Source of the DNA: Stramonita haemastoma
Lineage: Eukaryota > Mollusca > Gastropoda > Neogastropoda > Muricidae
Length of the DNA stretch: 10,000 nucleotides
Assembly: GCA_030674155.1 (NCBI GenBank)
Contig: CM060316.1
Location: 83,263,149-83,273,148, forward strand
Reading direction: 5' to 3'
The notes under the pieces: model-generated
Database searches by the model: none
Told to the model about the DNA's origin: nothing
What the model saw: the letters and a program-made list of their open reading frames with translations, nothing else
Position numbers and translations under genes: made by a program
Part shown: piece by piece, positions 1 to 7,599 of the stretch
Layout of the letters: each line of letters starts with the position of its first letter
Numbering within the stretch: position 1 is the first letter of the stretch

Positions 1-192
1 GTTGTGTCTGTGTGTCTATCTCTTTGTCTTTTTCTCTGTCTCTATCGGTCTCTGTCTCTGTGTCTTTGACTCTCTCTGTCTCTGTCGGTCTCTGTCTCTG
101 TCTCTGTCTGTCTCTCTCTCTCTGTCTGTCTGTCTCTCTCTGTCTCTCTCTCCCTCTCTCTCTCCCTCCCCCTCCCTCTCTCTCTCTCTCTC
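1..192. repeat. TC/TCTG pyrimidine microsatellite
   Basis: The plus strand is almost wholly C, T and G in short units of TC, TG and TCTG, becoming nearly pure TC/CCCT from about 150. The left end is cut by the window edge. Open frames across it encode only Ser/Leu/Cys/Val or Arg/Glu/Asp runs, as expected from translating a microsatellite, so no gene is called. Confidence 0.95.
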
Positions 193-300
193 AACAGAAG
201 TGTGGGAATCCTTGACAATATCGCAGTGCGCATATCCAGGCATTTACATCAACAATGTGTCACTCTCTACTTTCCTAGAATATACTGGTCAACAGAGACT

Positions 301-346
<46 letters not shown>

Positions 347-354
347 GAGAGAGA
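301..354. repeat. (GACA)11(GA)5 microsatellite
   Basis: Eleven perfect GACA units occupy 301-344 and are followed by a GA run to about 354. The unit is the reverse complement of the TGTC units in the array at 1-192, so the two arrays face each other across about 108 bp of ordinary sequence (193-300). The right edge abuts the first copy of the ~350 bp direct repeat. Confidence 0.95.
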
Positions 355-703
355 TGATCGCGCTCTGTACTATAAGCACACACATAATTGATGAATGACA
401 CTAATGTAAGAACGTTTATGCTTTTTGTCTTATAATTATAGGAAATAGTTTGCCTGAGATACTCATTTGTGCTATCCTATGTGAACAATATGTTTACTAT
501 GTTGTTTGTTTTTACCTTTGCTTGCAACCCACGTGACATTCTCGTGATTTTGATACATTAAAGTGTTTGTATTTGTAAATATCAGAACACATGAAACAAG
601 GTAGCAAGTATTGGCTTCAGTTATTATGCTTATGACCACATTATGCTCAGAAGCTAAGGTAATCTCGATTATACATCAGCAAACTTGAAAGTCAAAATTC
701 ACC
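353..703. repeat. ~350 bp direct repeat, copy A
   Basis: This AT-rich sequence aligns along its whole length with 1061-1417, in the same orientation, at roughly 80% identity by eye with small indels. The best block is an identical 23 bp stretch around 624-646, matching 1341-1363. The alignment offset drifts only from 708 to 714 bp. No long frame, tRNA-like box or terminal repeat is visible. It could be half of an old tandem duplication or one copy of a dispersed repeat family; I do not recognise the family. Confidence 0.85.
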
Positions 704-799
704 TTTTTTTCGTTACTATTTCTTTTCGAGGATAATGGAATAAACACTCGTGTGCTTTTTTTTTTTTACATTTATCCCCCGTGTGTATGCAGTTTTTTT

Positions 800-1030
800 T
801 AAATTTTGTCATCTGTTCCCACTAGCACACAATGGCCTACACTTTCGAAAAGCGGTACAGGTTTTAACGTGTGCAAAAGATACTCTGAGTGCATTCGCAC
901 ACGGGACCTCGGTTTATGGTCTCTTCCGAAGGAGTTTTAGGGGAGTGGAATCGGCCCTGATGTTAACTCCAGAGGAAAATCCTCTTGAACGAGAATCGAA
1001 CCCGGGTCATCAGTTCATGAGCGTATCACT
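800..1030 (-). mobile_element. Decayed tRNA-derived SINE, minus strand
   Basis: Read on the minus strand, 1002-992 gives GGTTCGATTCT, a near-perfect RNA polymerase III B box, preceded by a tRNA-like arm. The body follows: CTTCCGAAGG at 923-932, then the complement of CGGGACCTCGGTTTA at 902-916. A perfect 7 bp inverted repeat (868-874 and 897-903) comes next. This wording matches a repeat I remember as common in snail genomes, where a 'TAAACCGAGGTCCCGTGTGC' block precedes a short hairpin; that is memory, not a search. The A box is not recognisable: a G-rich stretch at 1031-1053 lies where it should be, so the head is truncated or decayed. Boundaries are approximate and no target-site duplication was found. 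Confidence 0.6.
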
Positions 1031-1056
1031 TGGGGGTGGGGGGGAGGGGGAGGAGG
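1031..1056. repeat. G-rich purine stretch
   Basis: Short G runs (GGGGG, a run of seven G, GGGGG) lie between the SINE head and copy B of the direct repeat. Several closely spaced runs make a G-quadruplex on the plus strand possible. Confidence 0.6.
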
Positions 1057-1060
1057 ATTG

Positions 1061-1417
1061 GATGATCGTGCTCTGTATTATAAGCACACACATATGGATG
1101 AATGACATTGATGTAAGAATGTTTTTGTTTTTCTCTTATGAGTATAGGAAATAGCCTGCCTGAAACTGAGATACCCGTTTGTGCCATTCTATGTGAAAAA
1201 TAGGTTTTCTAGTTTTTTTTGTTTTTAGCTGTGCTTGTAACCCACATGAATTTCTTGTGATTTTGAGATGATAACGTGTTTGTATTTGTACATATCAGTA
1301 CACAGGGAAAAAAGTAAAACAAATGTTAACTTGAGTTGTTATGCTTATGACCACATTATGCGCAGAAGCTACCGTAATTTTGATATACATCAGCGTACAT
1401 GAAAGCCAAAATCCAAC
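1061..1417. repeat. ~350 bp direct repeat, copy B
   Basis: Diverged same-strand partner of 353-703. It begins at the same GATGATCG word and ends at the same GAAAG(T/C)CAAAAT word. It differs by scattered substitutions and small indels, including an extra 7-8 bp near 1160 that looks like a local CTGA duplication. Left flanks differ (a microsatellite before copy A, G-rich DNA next to a SINE before copy B) and right flanks also differ, so the homology really stops at these edges. Confidence 0.85.
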
Positions 1418-1885
1418 TTATATCTTCATACAGTGTAATTTCAAGTTAAGAATGAGAAACATTTTCCCGTCATGGCATCTACTTACTATGTAGGCTACTT
1501 TTCCCATTTATGAAGACTATCATGCTGTTTTTCTCCGTTCCTCGGCTAGAGCTGCAAGATTTACACCAATAGTGAATTAGGCGTATACGTATGTGACCGT
1601 TTTTTAACCACCATGAAGGTGGCCACATTCCGACTTTGGGGATATGGAGACCTTATAAGTTCCGAGATTGTTGTTTTCAGTATCCTTACTTTATTTAACA
1701 GACGATGATGTACAGATTTTATGAGAAGAAAACATGTTTACAGCAGCAGATGTAGACTATAACGTAAAGGAATACAAAAACTGGTTCGGTACTGTTTTGA
1801 TCAAGTTCAGAAAACGACGATAATAATTCTGTTTATTTCTGAATAGAAAAAGGACTCTGCATATTTTACAAAAGCTAAAACCCTC
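1418..1885. other. Unique AT-rich DNA, no gene seen
   Basis: No long frame, tRNA-like box or array is visible. One small frame at 1613-1708 (31 codons, plus strand) starts in a good vertebrate-style Kozak context (ACCACCATGA), but it is too short to call and has no recognisable motif. Confidence 0.6.
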
Positions 1886-1901
1886 ATGCCAAAGATTTTC
1901 T

Positions 1902-2062
1902 CTCCCTCTCTCACCCCTTCCCCCCCCCCTACCCCCCCCCCTTTTAGCTATTTTCTTCTCCTATCCCCCCTTCCCTCCCCCCACACCCCCCACACACACC
2001 CCACCATCCTTCCTTCTTTTTATTCATTCGAGTTTTTCTTCTTTTTCTTTTTTTTGCTGGTG
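1902..2062. repeat. C/T low-complexity tract
   Basis: This pyrimidine-rich stretch has C runs of 8-9 near 1921-1941 and a CCCCACACAC segment near 1977-2003. It ends in a T-rich stretch (2032-2056). The frames in it read as Pro/Ser/Phe low complexity. Confidence 0.9.
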
Positions 2063-2310
2063 AAGGTATTCTAACAATTCCCCTTCCAGCAAATCCTTTC
2101 TGTTCAAAGTGGAGGGGCCGCTGAAACGCGGAGAGGACAGAAATGAAATCGCAGTTCCATAATGCTTTCATTCTCATGCAAATATCTGCAGATTTGGCGA
2201 TACAGCGAAGGAAGCGGCCCGTCTTCGGACGAGGGTTTAAAACAATTTCAGAAGGTCAAATCTTTCATCTCCATCTGATTGCAATGAAAGAATACCCATG
2301 GGAGTCGTCA
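2063..2310. other. Unique DNA between repeats
   Basis: This is the least repetitive part of the first 4 kb. It includes an octamer-like ATGCAAAT at 2176-2183 and a GC-richer patch near 2195-2235. No exon with supported splice sites and no RNA gene could be shown. Confidence 0.5.
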
Positions 2311-2317
2311 TTTTCTC

Positions 2318-2387
2318 GCTCTCTGTCTGTCTGTCTGTATGTCTGACTGACTGTCTGTCTGTCTGTCTGTCTGACTGACTGACTGAC

Positions 2388-2429
<42 letters not shown>

Positions 2430-2478
2430 ACTGTCTGACTGACTGACTGACTGACTGTCTGTCTGACTGTCTGACTGA

Positions 2479-2510
<32 letters not shown>

Positions 2511-2579
2511 TTCCTTGTCTGGCAGCGTGCATGTCTGTGTGTGTTTATATGTTTGTCTGTCTGTCTGTCTGTCTGGTCG

Positions 2580-2615
<36 letters not shown>

Positions 2616-2616
2616 G
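2318..2616. repeat. (TCTG)n array with ACTG variant units
   Basis: A tetranucleotide array of TCTG units, with blocks of units changed to ACTG (about 2344-2350, 2372-2388, 2427-2456 and 2464-2480). A ~40 bp break near 2512-2555 precedes purer TCTG to 2616. The variants come in runs rather than singly, which fits replication slippage spreading one mutated unit. Confidence 0.95.
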
Positions 2617-2618
2617 CC

Positions 2619-2655
2619 TCTATTTATTTATTTATCTATTTATTTCTTTATTTGT
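2619..2655. repeat. (TTTA)n short microsatellite
   Basis: Imperfect TATT/TTTA units directly follow the TCTG array, with TATC and TTTC variants. Confidence 0.85.
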
Positions 2656-2660
2656 CTGCC

Positions 2661-2827
2661 TACTGGTATGTAGCTCTTGCTGTTTTCAACGAGTTTACAT
2701 GAATATTTGCATTTCATAATAAAACCAAAAACGTTCAGAGAAATGTATTTCATGTCATATGATAGTCTGCAATTAAATGTGTTTGACTTTTAATTTTCTT
2801 TTCTTAAATGGTAATCTCCATTTTTCA
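2661..2827. other. AT-rich spacer
   Basis: Ordinary AT-rich sequence between two microsatellite arrays. Nothing gene-like was seen on either strand. Confidence 0.5.
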
Positions 2828-3324
<497 letters not shown>

Positions 3325-3430
3325 TCTAATTCTCTCTATAAGTGTCTTTGCTCCCTCCCATCATTATATTTTCCATCCTTTTATTTTTTTCAGGGCTGTT
3401 TATAATGTCATCTACATAAAAGAATGTTTT

Positions 3431-3654
3431 CTGTGTGTTTGTGTTGTGTGTGCGCGTGCGTGCGTGCATGCGTGCGTGTGTGAGTGTGTGTGTGCGTGTG
3501 TGTACTTCCGTGTGTGTATGTGTGTGTACTTGCGTGTGTGTATGTGCATATGTGTATTGTGTTAGTGTGTGTATGTGTTAGTGTGTGTGTGCGTGTGCGT
3601 GCTTATGCGTGTGCGTGTGCGTGAGCGTGTGCGTGTGTCTGTGTCTGTGTTTGT

Positions 3655-3685
<31 letters not shown>
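3431..3685. repeat. TG-rich alternating tract
   Basis: About 255 bp dominated by TG/GTGC units with TA and TC interruptions. It ends in a pure (GT)n run at 3657-3684. Long alternating purine-pyrimidine runs, including GTGCGTGCGTGC stretches near 3450-3480, favour left-handed Z-DNA under supercoiling. Confidence 0.95.
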
Positions 3686-3701
3686 CTGTGCTGACCGGCA
3701 T

Positions 3702-3748
3702 TTCTTGTAATATTGATGGGTTGACATTTGGCTTTCATATTGCAAGAA
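3702..3748. other. 12 bp inverted repeat hairpin
   Basis: TTCTTGTAATAT (3702-3713) pairs with ATATTGCAAGAA (3737-3748) over 12 positions, one of them a G-T wobble, around a 23-base loop. The stem is too short for a typical animal microRNA precursor, and no T-run terminator follows. Confidence 0.55.
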
Positions 3749-3819
3749 TATGGACTTGTGTTTTCTCCTTTCTTCTTCCCTGCATTGATTGACATTCTGC
3801 TTTCAAATTATTTGATTTT

Positions 3820-3906
3820 CTTTGTGCTCTTTTTCTTCTTCTTTCTTTTCTTTCTTTCTATCGTTTATTTGTTCGGGGGGGATTTTTCTTTTTTTTTCTT
3901 CCTGCC
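3820..3906. repeat. T-rich low-complexity tract
   Basis: TTTC/TTCTT-rich pyrimidine sequence with one G7 run near 3875-3881. No coding potential is evident. Confidence 0.85.
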
Positions 3907-4016
3907 TTTCTTGACGAAGGACTGGATGTAAATTACTTGCTGTTATGAACAATTATTATTTTCTTTCCAGCAAACAAACTGTAATGAACTAGTGTTTCTT
4001 TCAAGCAAATAAAGCC

Positions 4017-4082
4017 TCTGTCTTTCTATGTTTCTGTCACTCTGTCTGTTTTTCTATCTGTCCGTCCGTCTGTCTGTCTGGC

Positions 4083-4147
<65 letters not shown>

Positions 4148-4311
4148 CTGTCTGTCTGTCAGTCTGTGTCTTTTTGTCTGTTTCTGTCTCTGTCTCTCGC
4201 ACTCTCTCTGTCTGTCTGTCTCTGTCTCTGTCTCTGTCTCTCTGTCTCTCTGTCTCTCTGTCTCTCTCTGTCTCTGTCTCTCTGTCTCTCTGTCTCTGTG
4301 TCTCTGTCTCT

Positions 4312-4402
<91 letters not shown>

Positions 4403-4403
4403 C
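4017..4403. repeat. Compound TCTG and TC43 array
   Basis: Imperfect TCTG units with TCCG variants (near 4060-4070 and 4121-4134) pass into mixed TCTG/TCTC and then a perfect (TC)43 at 4315-4400. It repeats the design of the array at 2828-3324, but neither flank matches, so the two probably arose independently. The minus-strand frame of 150 codons here is an Arg/Glu/Asp/Thr translation of the repeat. Confidence 0.97.
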
Positions 4404-5080
4404 TCCACATGCTCTTTTTTCTCTGTAAAACATAACGAATCTGTAATCAACCCATCGCCCTTCGTTTACGTGTGACAAGTTAATGAATATGTCATGTGGT
4501 TTCGACAGCCATGTTTGTCAAAATTATGTCCCTTTTCTGATTTGGGACAAATTTGATAAATACGCTGAGTTAATTACTTGTGTTAGATCCATTAGCTCTT
4601 CATGTAATAGCAGTATCCATCTTGTCTAATCATGGCAATCACGATCCATTTTGTTTGCAATCTGTCCAGTTCTGAGAATAGCGAGAAGCGAGCGGAGTGT
4701 ATGGAGTGTCATGTCTGGTGACGAGAAATGGCCGGCAAGAGATATTTTTGTGTGTGTTTTTTTTTTTAAACCATTGGTAAATACTTAAGTAAGAGATATC
4801 ATAGGAGAAGAGAGAGGAGGGAGAAGAAGCTAGTAGAGGGGATGGGGGGCTCTTTACAGACAGAAATAATATAGATGGTTGGTGATTGTTGTTGCGCGTT
4901 CCCCAGCTTAACACCCTGGGGGGTCATCCAGAACAGTATGCCCTCTGTCTCATTTATTCTAGCTGGGAATCACTGTGACACTGTAATCACACGCTTCGAT
5001 GAGATTGTTCTTCATGCACGACTGTTCTCAAGTATCTTGCCATATAGGCATCCATTCTCCGACTTCAGCTGATGTGTGTC
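4404..5080. other. Unique DNA, no supported gene
   Basis: Mostly AT-rich. It contains a T-run (4759-4768), a purine-rich GAGA/GGAG stretch (4803-4850), and a GC-balanced block at 4890-5070 that looks less random than its surroundings. A 65-codon frame at 4875-5072 has no recognisable domain. The 4890-5070 block has a SINE- or repeat-like look (for example CACCCTGGGGGGTCATCCAGAAC), but no polymerase III boxes were found. Confidence 0.45.
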
Positions 5081-5111
5081 TTCTTTCTTTCTTTCTTTCT
5101 TTTCTTTTTAA
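5081..5111. repeat. (TTTC)n microsatellite
   Basis: About seven TTCT/TTTC units with minor interruptions. Confidence 0.9.
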
Positions 5112-5230
5112 AGGAGAATCATAAAGCTAGGAATTTGACATAAAACTGTTAAAACATACCGATAACTCATATGACCTTTGATTTTCATATGTCCCTACCA
5201 AGTTGGATATAGCCAAAGAGTCCATGCCCG
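5112..5230. other. AT-rich spacer
   Basis: Short unique AT-rich sequence with no feature seen. Confidence 0.4.
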
Positions 5231-5312
5231 CGCATGTGTGTGTGTGTGCATGAGTACGTGTACATGCGTGCATACGTGCGTAAGCGCACGTGCGGGTGTG
5301 TGTACGTAGGTG
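5231..5312. repeat. Imperfect TG/CG alternating tract
   Basis: Alternating purine-pyrimidine sequence built from GTGT, GCAT and ACGTGC units. It is Z-DNA prone and similar in style to the longer tracts at 3431-3685 and 6486-6852. Confidence 0.85.
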
Positions 5313-5399
5313 ACTTTTTCTCTGTTTTCAGGGGGAATTGGGGATAGCTGTGGTAGAAGTCAGAATCATCCAAGAATCAGACAAAGAGAGAGAGATGGA

Positions 5400-5668
5400 A
5401 ACAACAGAACAACAACAGCAGGAGTAGTATCAGCAGCAGCATAAGCAGTTGCATCATCAGCATCAACATCATCATCAGCATCAACATCAGCATCAGCAAC
5501 ATCAGCAGCAGAGCATCGGCATCATAAGCATCAACATCAGCATCAACATCATTTTCAGCATTAACATAATCAGCATCAACATCAGCAACATCACCATTAG
5601 CAGCAGCAGCAGCAGCAGCATTTCCATCAGCATCATTTCAGCAGCAGCAGCAGCAGCAGCAGCAGCAC
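5400..5668. repeat. Mixed CAG/CAT/CAA trinucleotide array
   Basis: About 270 bp of CAN trinucleotides: interspersed CAT, CAG and CAA units to about 5596, AGC repeats (7 copies, 5599-5619), then a perfect (CAG)9 at 5639-5665. A His/Gln-then-Ser/Ile-then-Ala frame exists (5449-5745), but it starts at TTG. TAG and TAA triplets and phase shifts within the array point to non-coding simple repeat. Pure CAG runs can form slipped hairpins. Confidence 0.92.
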
Positions 5669-5842
5669 TGGCAGCCGGCCCCCACCCGCCCTGCCTTCCC
5701 TCTCTATCGACAGTTGCATCCATCACCCCCTGGTGGAATCCCTGAAAGTTCATTTAGCCCACAATCCATTAAGACCTGCTTTCTGCCTGCAGACTAAAGT
5801 TAGTCCCCGTAACAGGAGGACTGACTGAGAGAGAGAGAGAAA
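5669..5842. other. Unique DNA after trinucleotide array
   Basis: GC-moderate sequence with a 14 bp near-palindrome (GACTAA-AG-TTAGTC, 5792-5805) and a short GA run (5825-5842). No gene was seen. Confidence 0.4.
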
Positions 5843-5843
5843 A

Positions 5844-5907
5844 GGGGGCAGGGGGGTAGTTAGGTGAGGGGGTATGGGGGGGGGGGGACTGGTGGTATGT
5901 GAGGGGG
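5844..5907 (+). repeat. G-rich, quadruplex-prone tract
   Basis: The plus strand carries G5 (5844-5848), G6 (5851-5856), G5 (5868-5872), G12 (5876-5887) and G5 (5903-5907). Loops of 2, 11, 3 and 15 bases separate them. Four runs of at least five G within 44 bases fit an intramolecular G-quadruplex. Confidence 0.8.
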
Positions 5908-6026
5908 AGAATATATCGTTCAGATCGGAGGGAGAGACAGAGTTCATATCCGTTCCAGATGGAAAGAGGTCTGCAGCGCATAGTTGCTGCCTCTTTGGCA
6001 CGCACGTGTGAATGCAAGCACGGAAA

Positions 6027-6463
<437 letters not shown>

Positions 6464-6485
6464 TATATATATATATATATATATA
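6464..6485. repeat. Short TA tract beside SINE
   Basis: About eleven TA units immediately beyond the SINE 5' end. They may be the other part of the TA array at 6095-6168 split by insertion. Confidence 0.9.
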
Positions 6486-6852
6486 AACACACATGCACGC
6501 ATGTATGCACACATACACACACGAGTGCGCACGCATGCACACATACACACACATACGCGTGCGCGCGAGAACACGAACACTCACGCACACTTATGCACGC
6601 ACTTAGGCACCCACGCACACATAAACGCAACTATTCACGACACATGCACGCGAGGCATACATACACAGACACACACACACACACCCTAAACACACACACA
6701 CACTTGCACGCACGCGCGTGCATGCGCGCATATACACGCACACTCGTGCACGCACTAGTGCACACATGCACATCTCGCATGCACGAGTACACATGCACAC
6801 ACACATGCTAGCGTGTGCACACACACAGACACGCACGCACGCACACGTATGG
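6486..6852. repeat. CA-rich alternating purine-pyrimidine tract
   Basis: About 370 bp dominated by CA, with ACGC, GCAT and GCGCG variants throughout. It contains many short palindromes and a perfect 9 bp inverted repeat (ACTCGTGCA 6742-6750, TGCACGAGT 6780-6788). It is a strong Z-DNA candidate. Reading frames on both strands are His/Thr/Arg or Cys/Val repeats only. Confidence 0.95.
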
Positions 6853-7247
6853 ACACAAAAAGCAACAAACAAGCCAACACTGATTACAGTAATATACTTG
6901 AACACAACCAGGTATACAAATGTGCTTAGAATTAGATTAAGGATCCCATAGACAAGTTGTACCTCCATTATTTCTGCTTTTTGTTTTTTTTCCGCCTGTT
7001 TTATTAGTCAGCACGTTAATGGCTTCTATGTACTCATCAAAAGTAAAGAAAGGTGTTTTTTTTTTCTTATTCATACAAGAACAGATAAATAAGATAAAAC
7101 AGTAAATATGTGGATGAATAGATTAACAGATTTTCTCACACTATATACAGACCATTTTCAGTAGAGAAAATAAAGATAACTTTCGATAAGATGTTAAAAT
7201 AAATCACATCAAAGACCCAAGATGACAGGATGGTTCAATTCCTGCCT
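6853..7247. other. AT-rich unique DNA
   Basis: Ordinary AT-rich sequence with T-runs (6984-6990, 7054-7063). No gene, tRNA-like box or array was seen. Confidence 0.5.
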
Positions 7248-7290
7248 CCCCCCCCCCCCCCCCCCCCCTCCCTCCTCCCTCCCCCCTCCT
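7248..7290. repeat. C21 run and CCCTCC tract
   Basis: An unbroken run of 21 C (7248-7268) is followed by CCCTCCTCCC-type units. The minus strand is therefore G21 plus further G runs, a strong quadruplex candidate, with i-motif potential on the plus strand. Run length is likely polymorphic or prone to sequencing error. Confidence 0.95.
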
Positions 7291-7359
7291 CTTCCTGGAT
7301 CTTGATCCATTTAAGATCAGTATCGTAACATGCTAACAGCATTTAGGAATGGTCAAACC

Positions 7360-7474
7360 CTAAAAAAAAAAACCTCCAAAAAATCCCCCAACAAACAAAC
7401 AAAACCCAACCCCCAAAACCCAACAAAAACAACAAAACCTACAAAACAAAACAAGCAACAAAACCCAAACGAAA
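7360..7474. repeat. A/C-biased low-complexity stretch
   Basis: About 115 bp made almost only of A and C on the plus strand (A11 at 7363-7373, then AAC, CAAAA and CCCAA words), with very few G or T. The minus strand contains G3-G5 runs spaced by T's near 7384-7425. It could be an A-rich element tail or simple repeat; nothing decides this. Confidence 0.8.
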
Positions 7475-7599
7475 TGAACAATGATAGAAACACGCGCTAA
7501 GCAGAACACACAAAGTTATAACCATGGTCACAGTTTACTTATAACGTGTTACTGTGCACACACTCACAGTTTTCACGGTGTTGGTCGTAATAAGTTTAC
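7475..7599. other. Unassigned sequence upstream of LINE
   Basis: No feature is recognised. The LINE 5' end may lie here or within the next segment; base composition becomes more balanced after about 7600. Confidence 0.35.

Noticed and set aside
2..391. 129-codon plus-strand frame
   Set aside because: It translates the TC/TG array and the GACA array; it starts at TTG and has no non-repeat domain.
750..1154. 134-codon plus-strand frame
   Set aside because: It crosses the antisense of a decayed SINE and the start of direct repeat copy B; there is no recognisable protein motif.
2176..2183. Octamer-like ATGCAAAT promoter element
   Set aside because: An 8 bp match with no transcription unit or second element nearby is expected by chance in AT-rich DNA.
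2155..2260. Possible U6 snRNA pseudogene (CGATACAG-GAAG match near 2198-2211)
   Set aside because: Ungapped similarity upstream is only about half, the invariant ACAGAGA reads ACAGCGA, and no T-run terminator follows.
4008..4013. AATAAA polyadenylation signal
   Set aside because: No upstream exon is supported and the hexamer is common in AT-rich DNA.
4026..4478. 150-codon minus-strand Arg/Glu-rich frame resembling an SR-type protein
   Set aside because: The Arg-Glu run is exactly the GA-repeat translation and ends with the microsatellite.
5318..5331. Splice acceptor-like pyrimidine run plus CAG
   Set aside because: No coding frame or matching donor follows.
5449..5745. Poly-His/Gln to poly-Ala frame suggesting a polyglutamine protein
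   Set aside because: It starts at TTG, changes repeat phase internally and lacks flanking conserved coding sequence.
6603..6968. 121-codon minus-strand Cys/Val-rich frame
   Set aside because: It is the reverse of the CA-rich tract.
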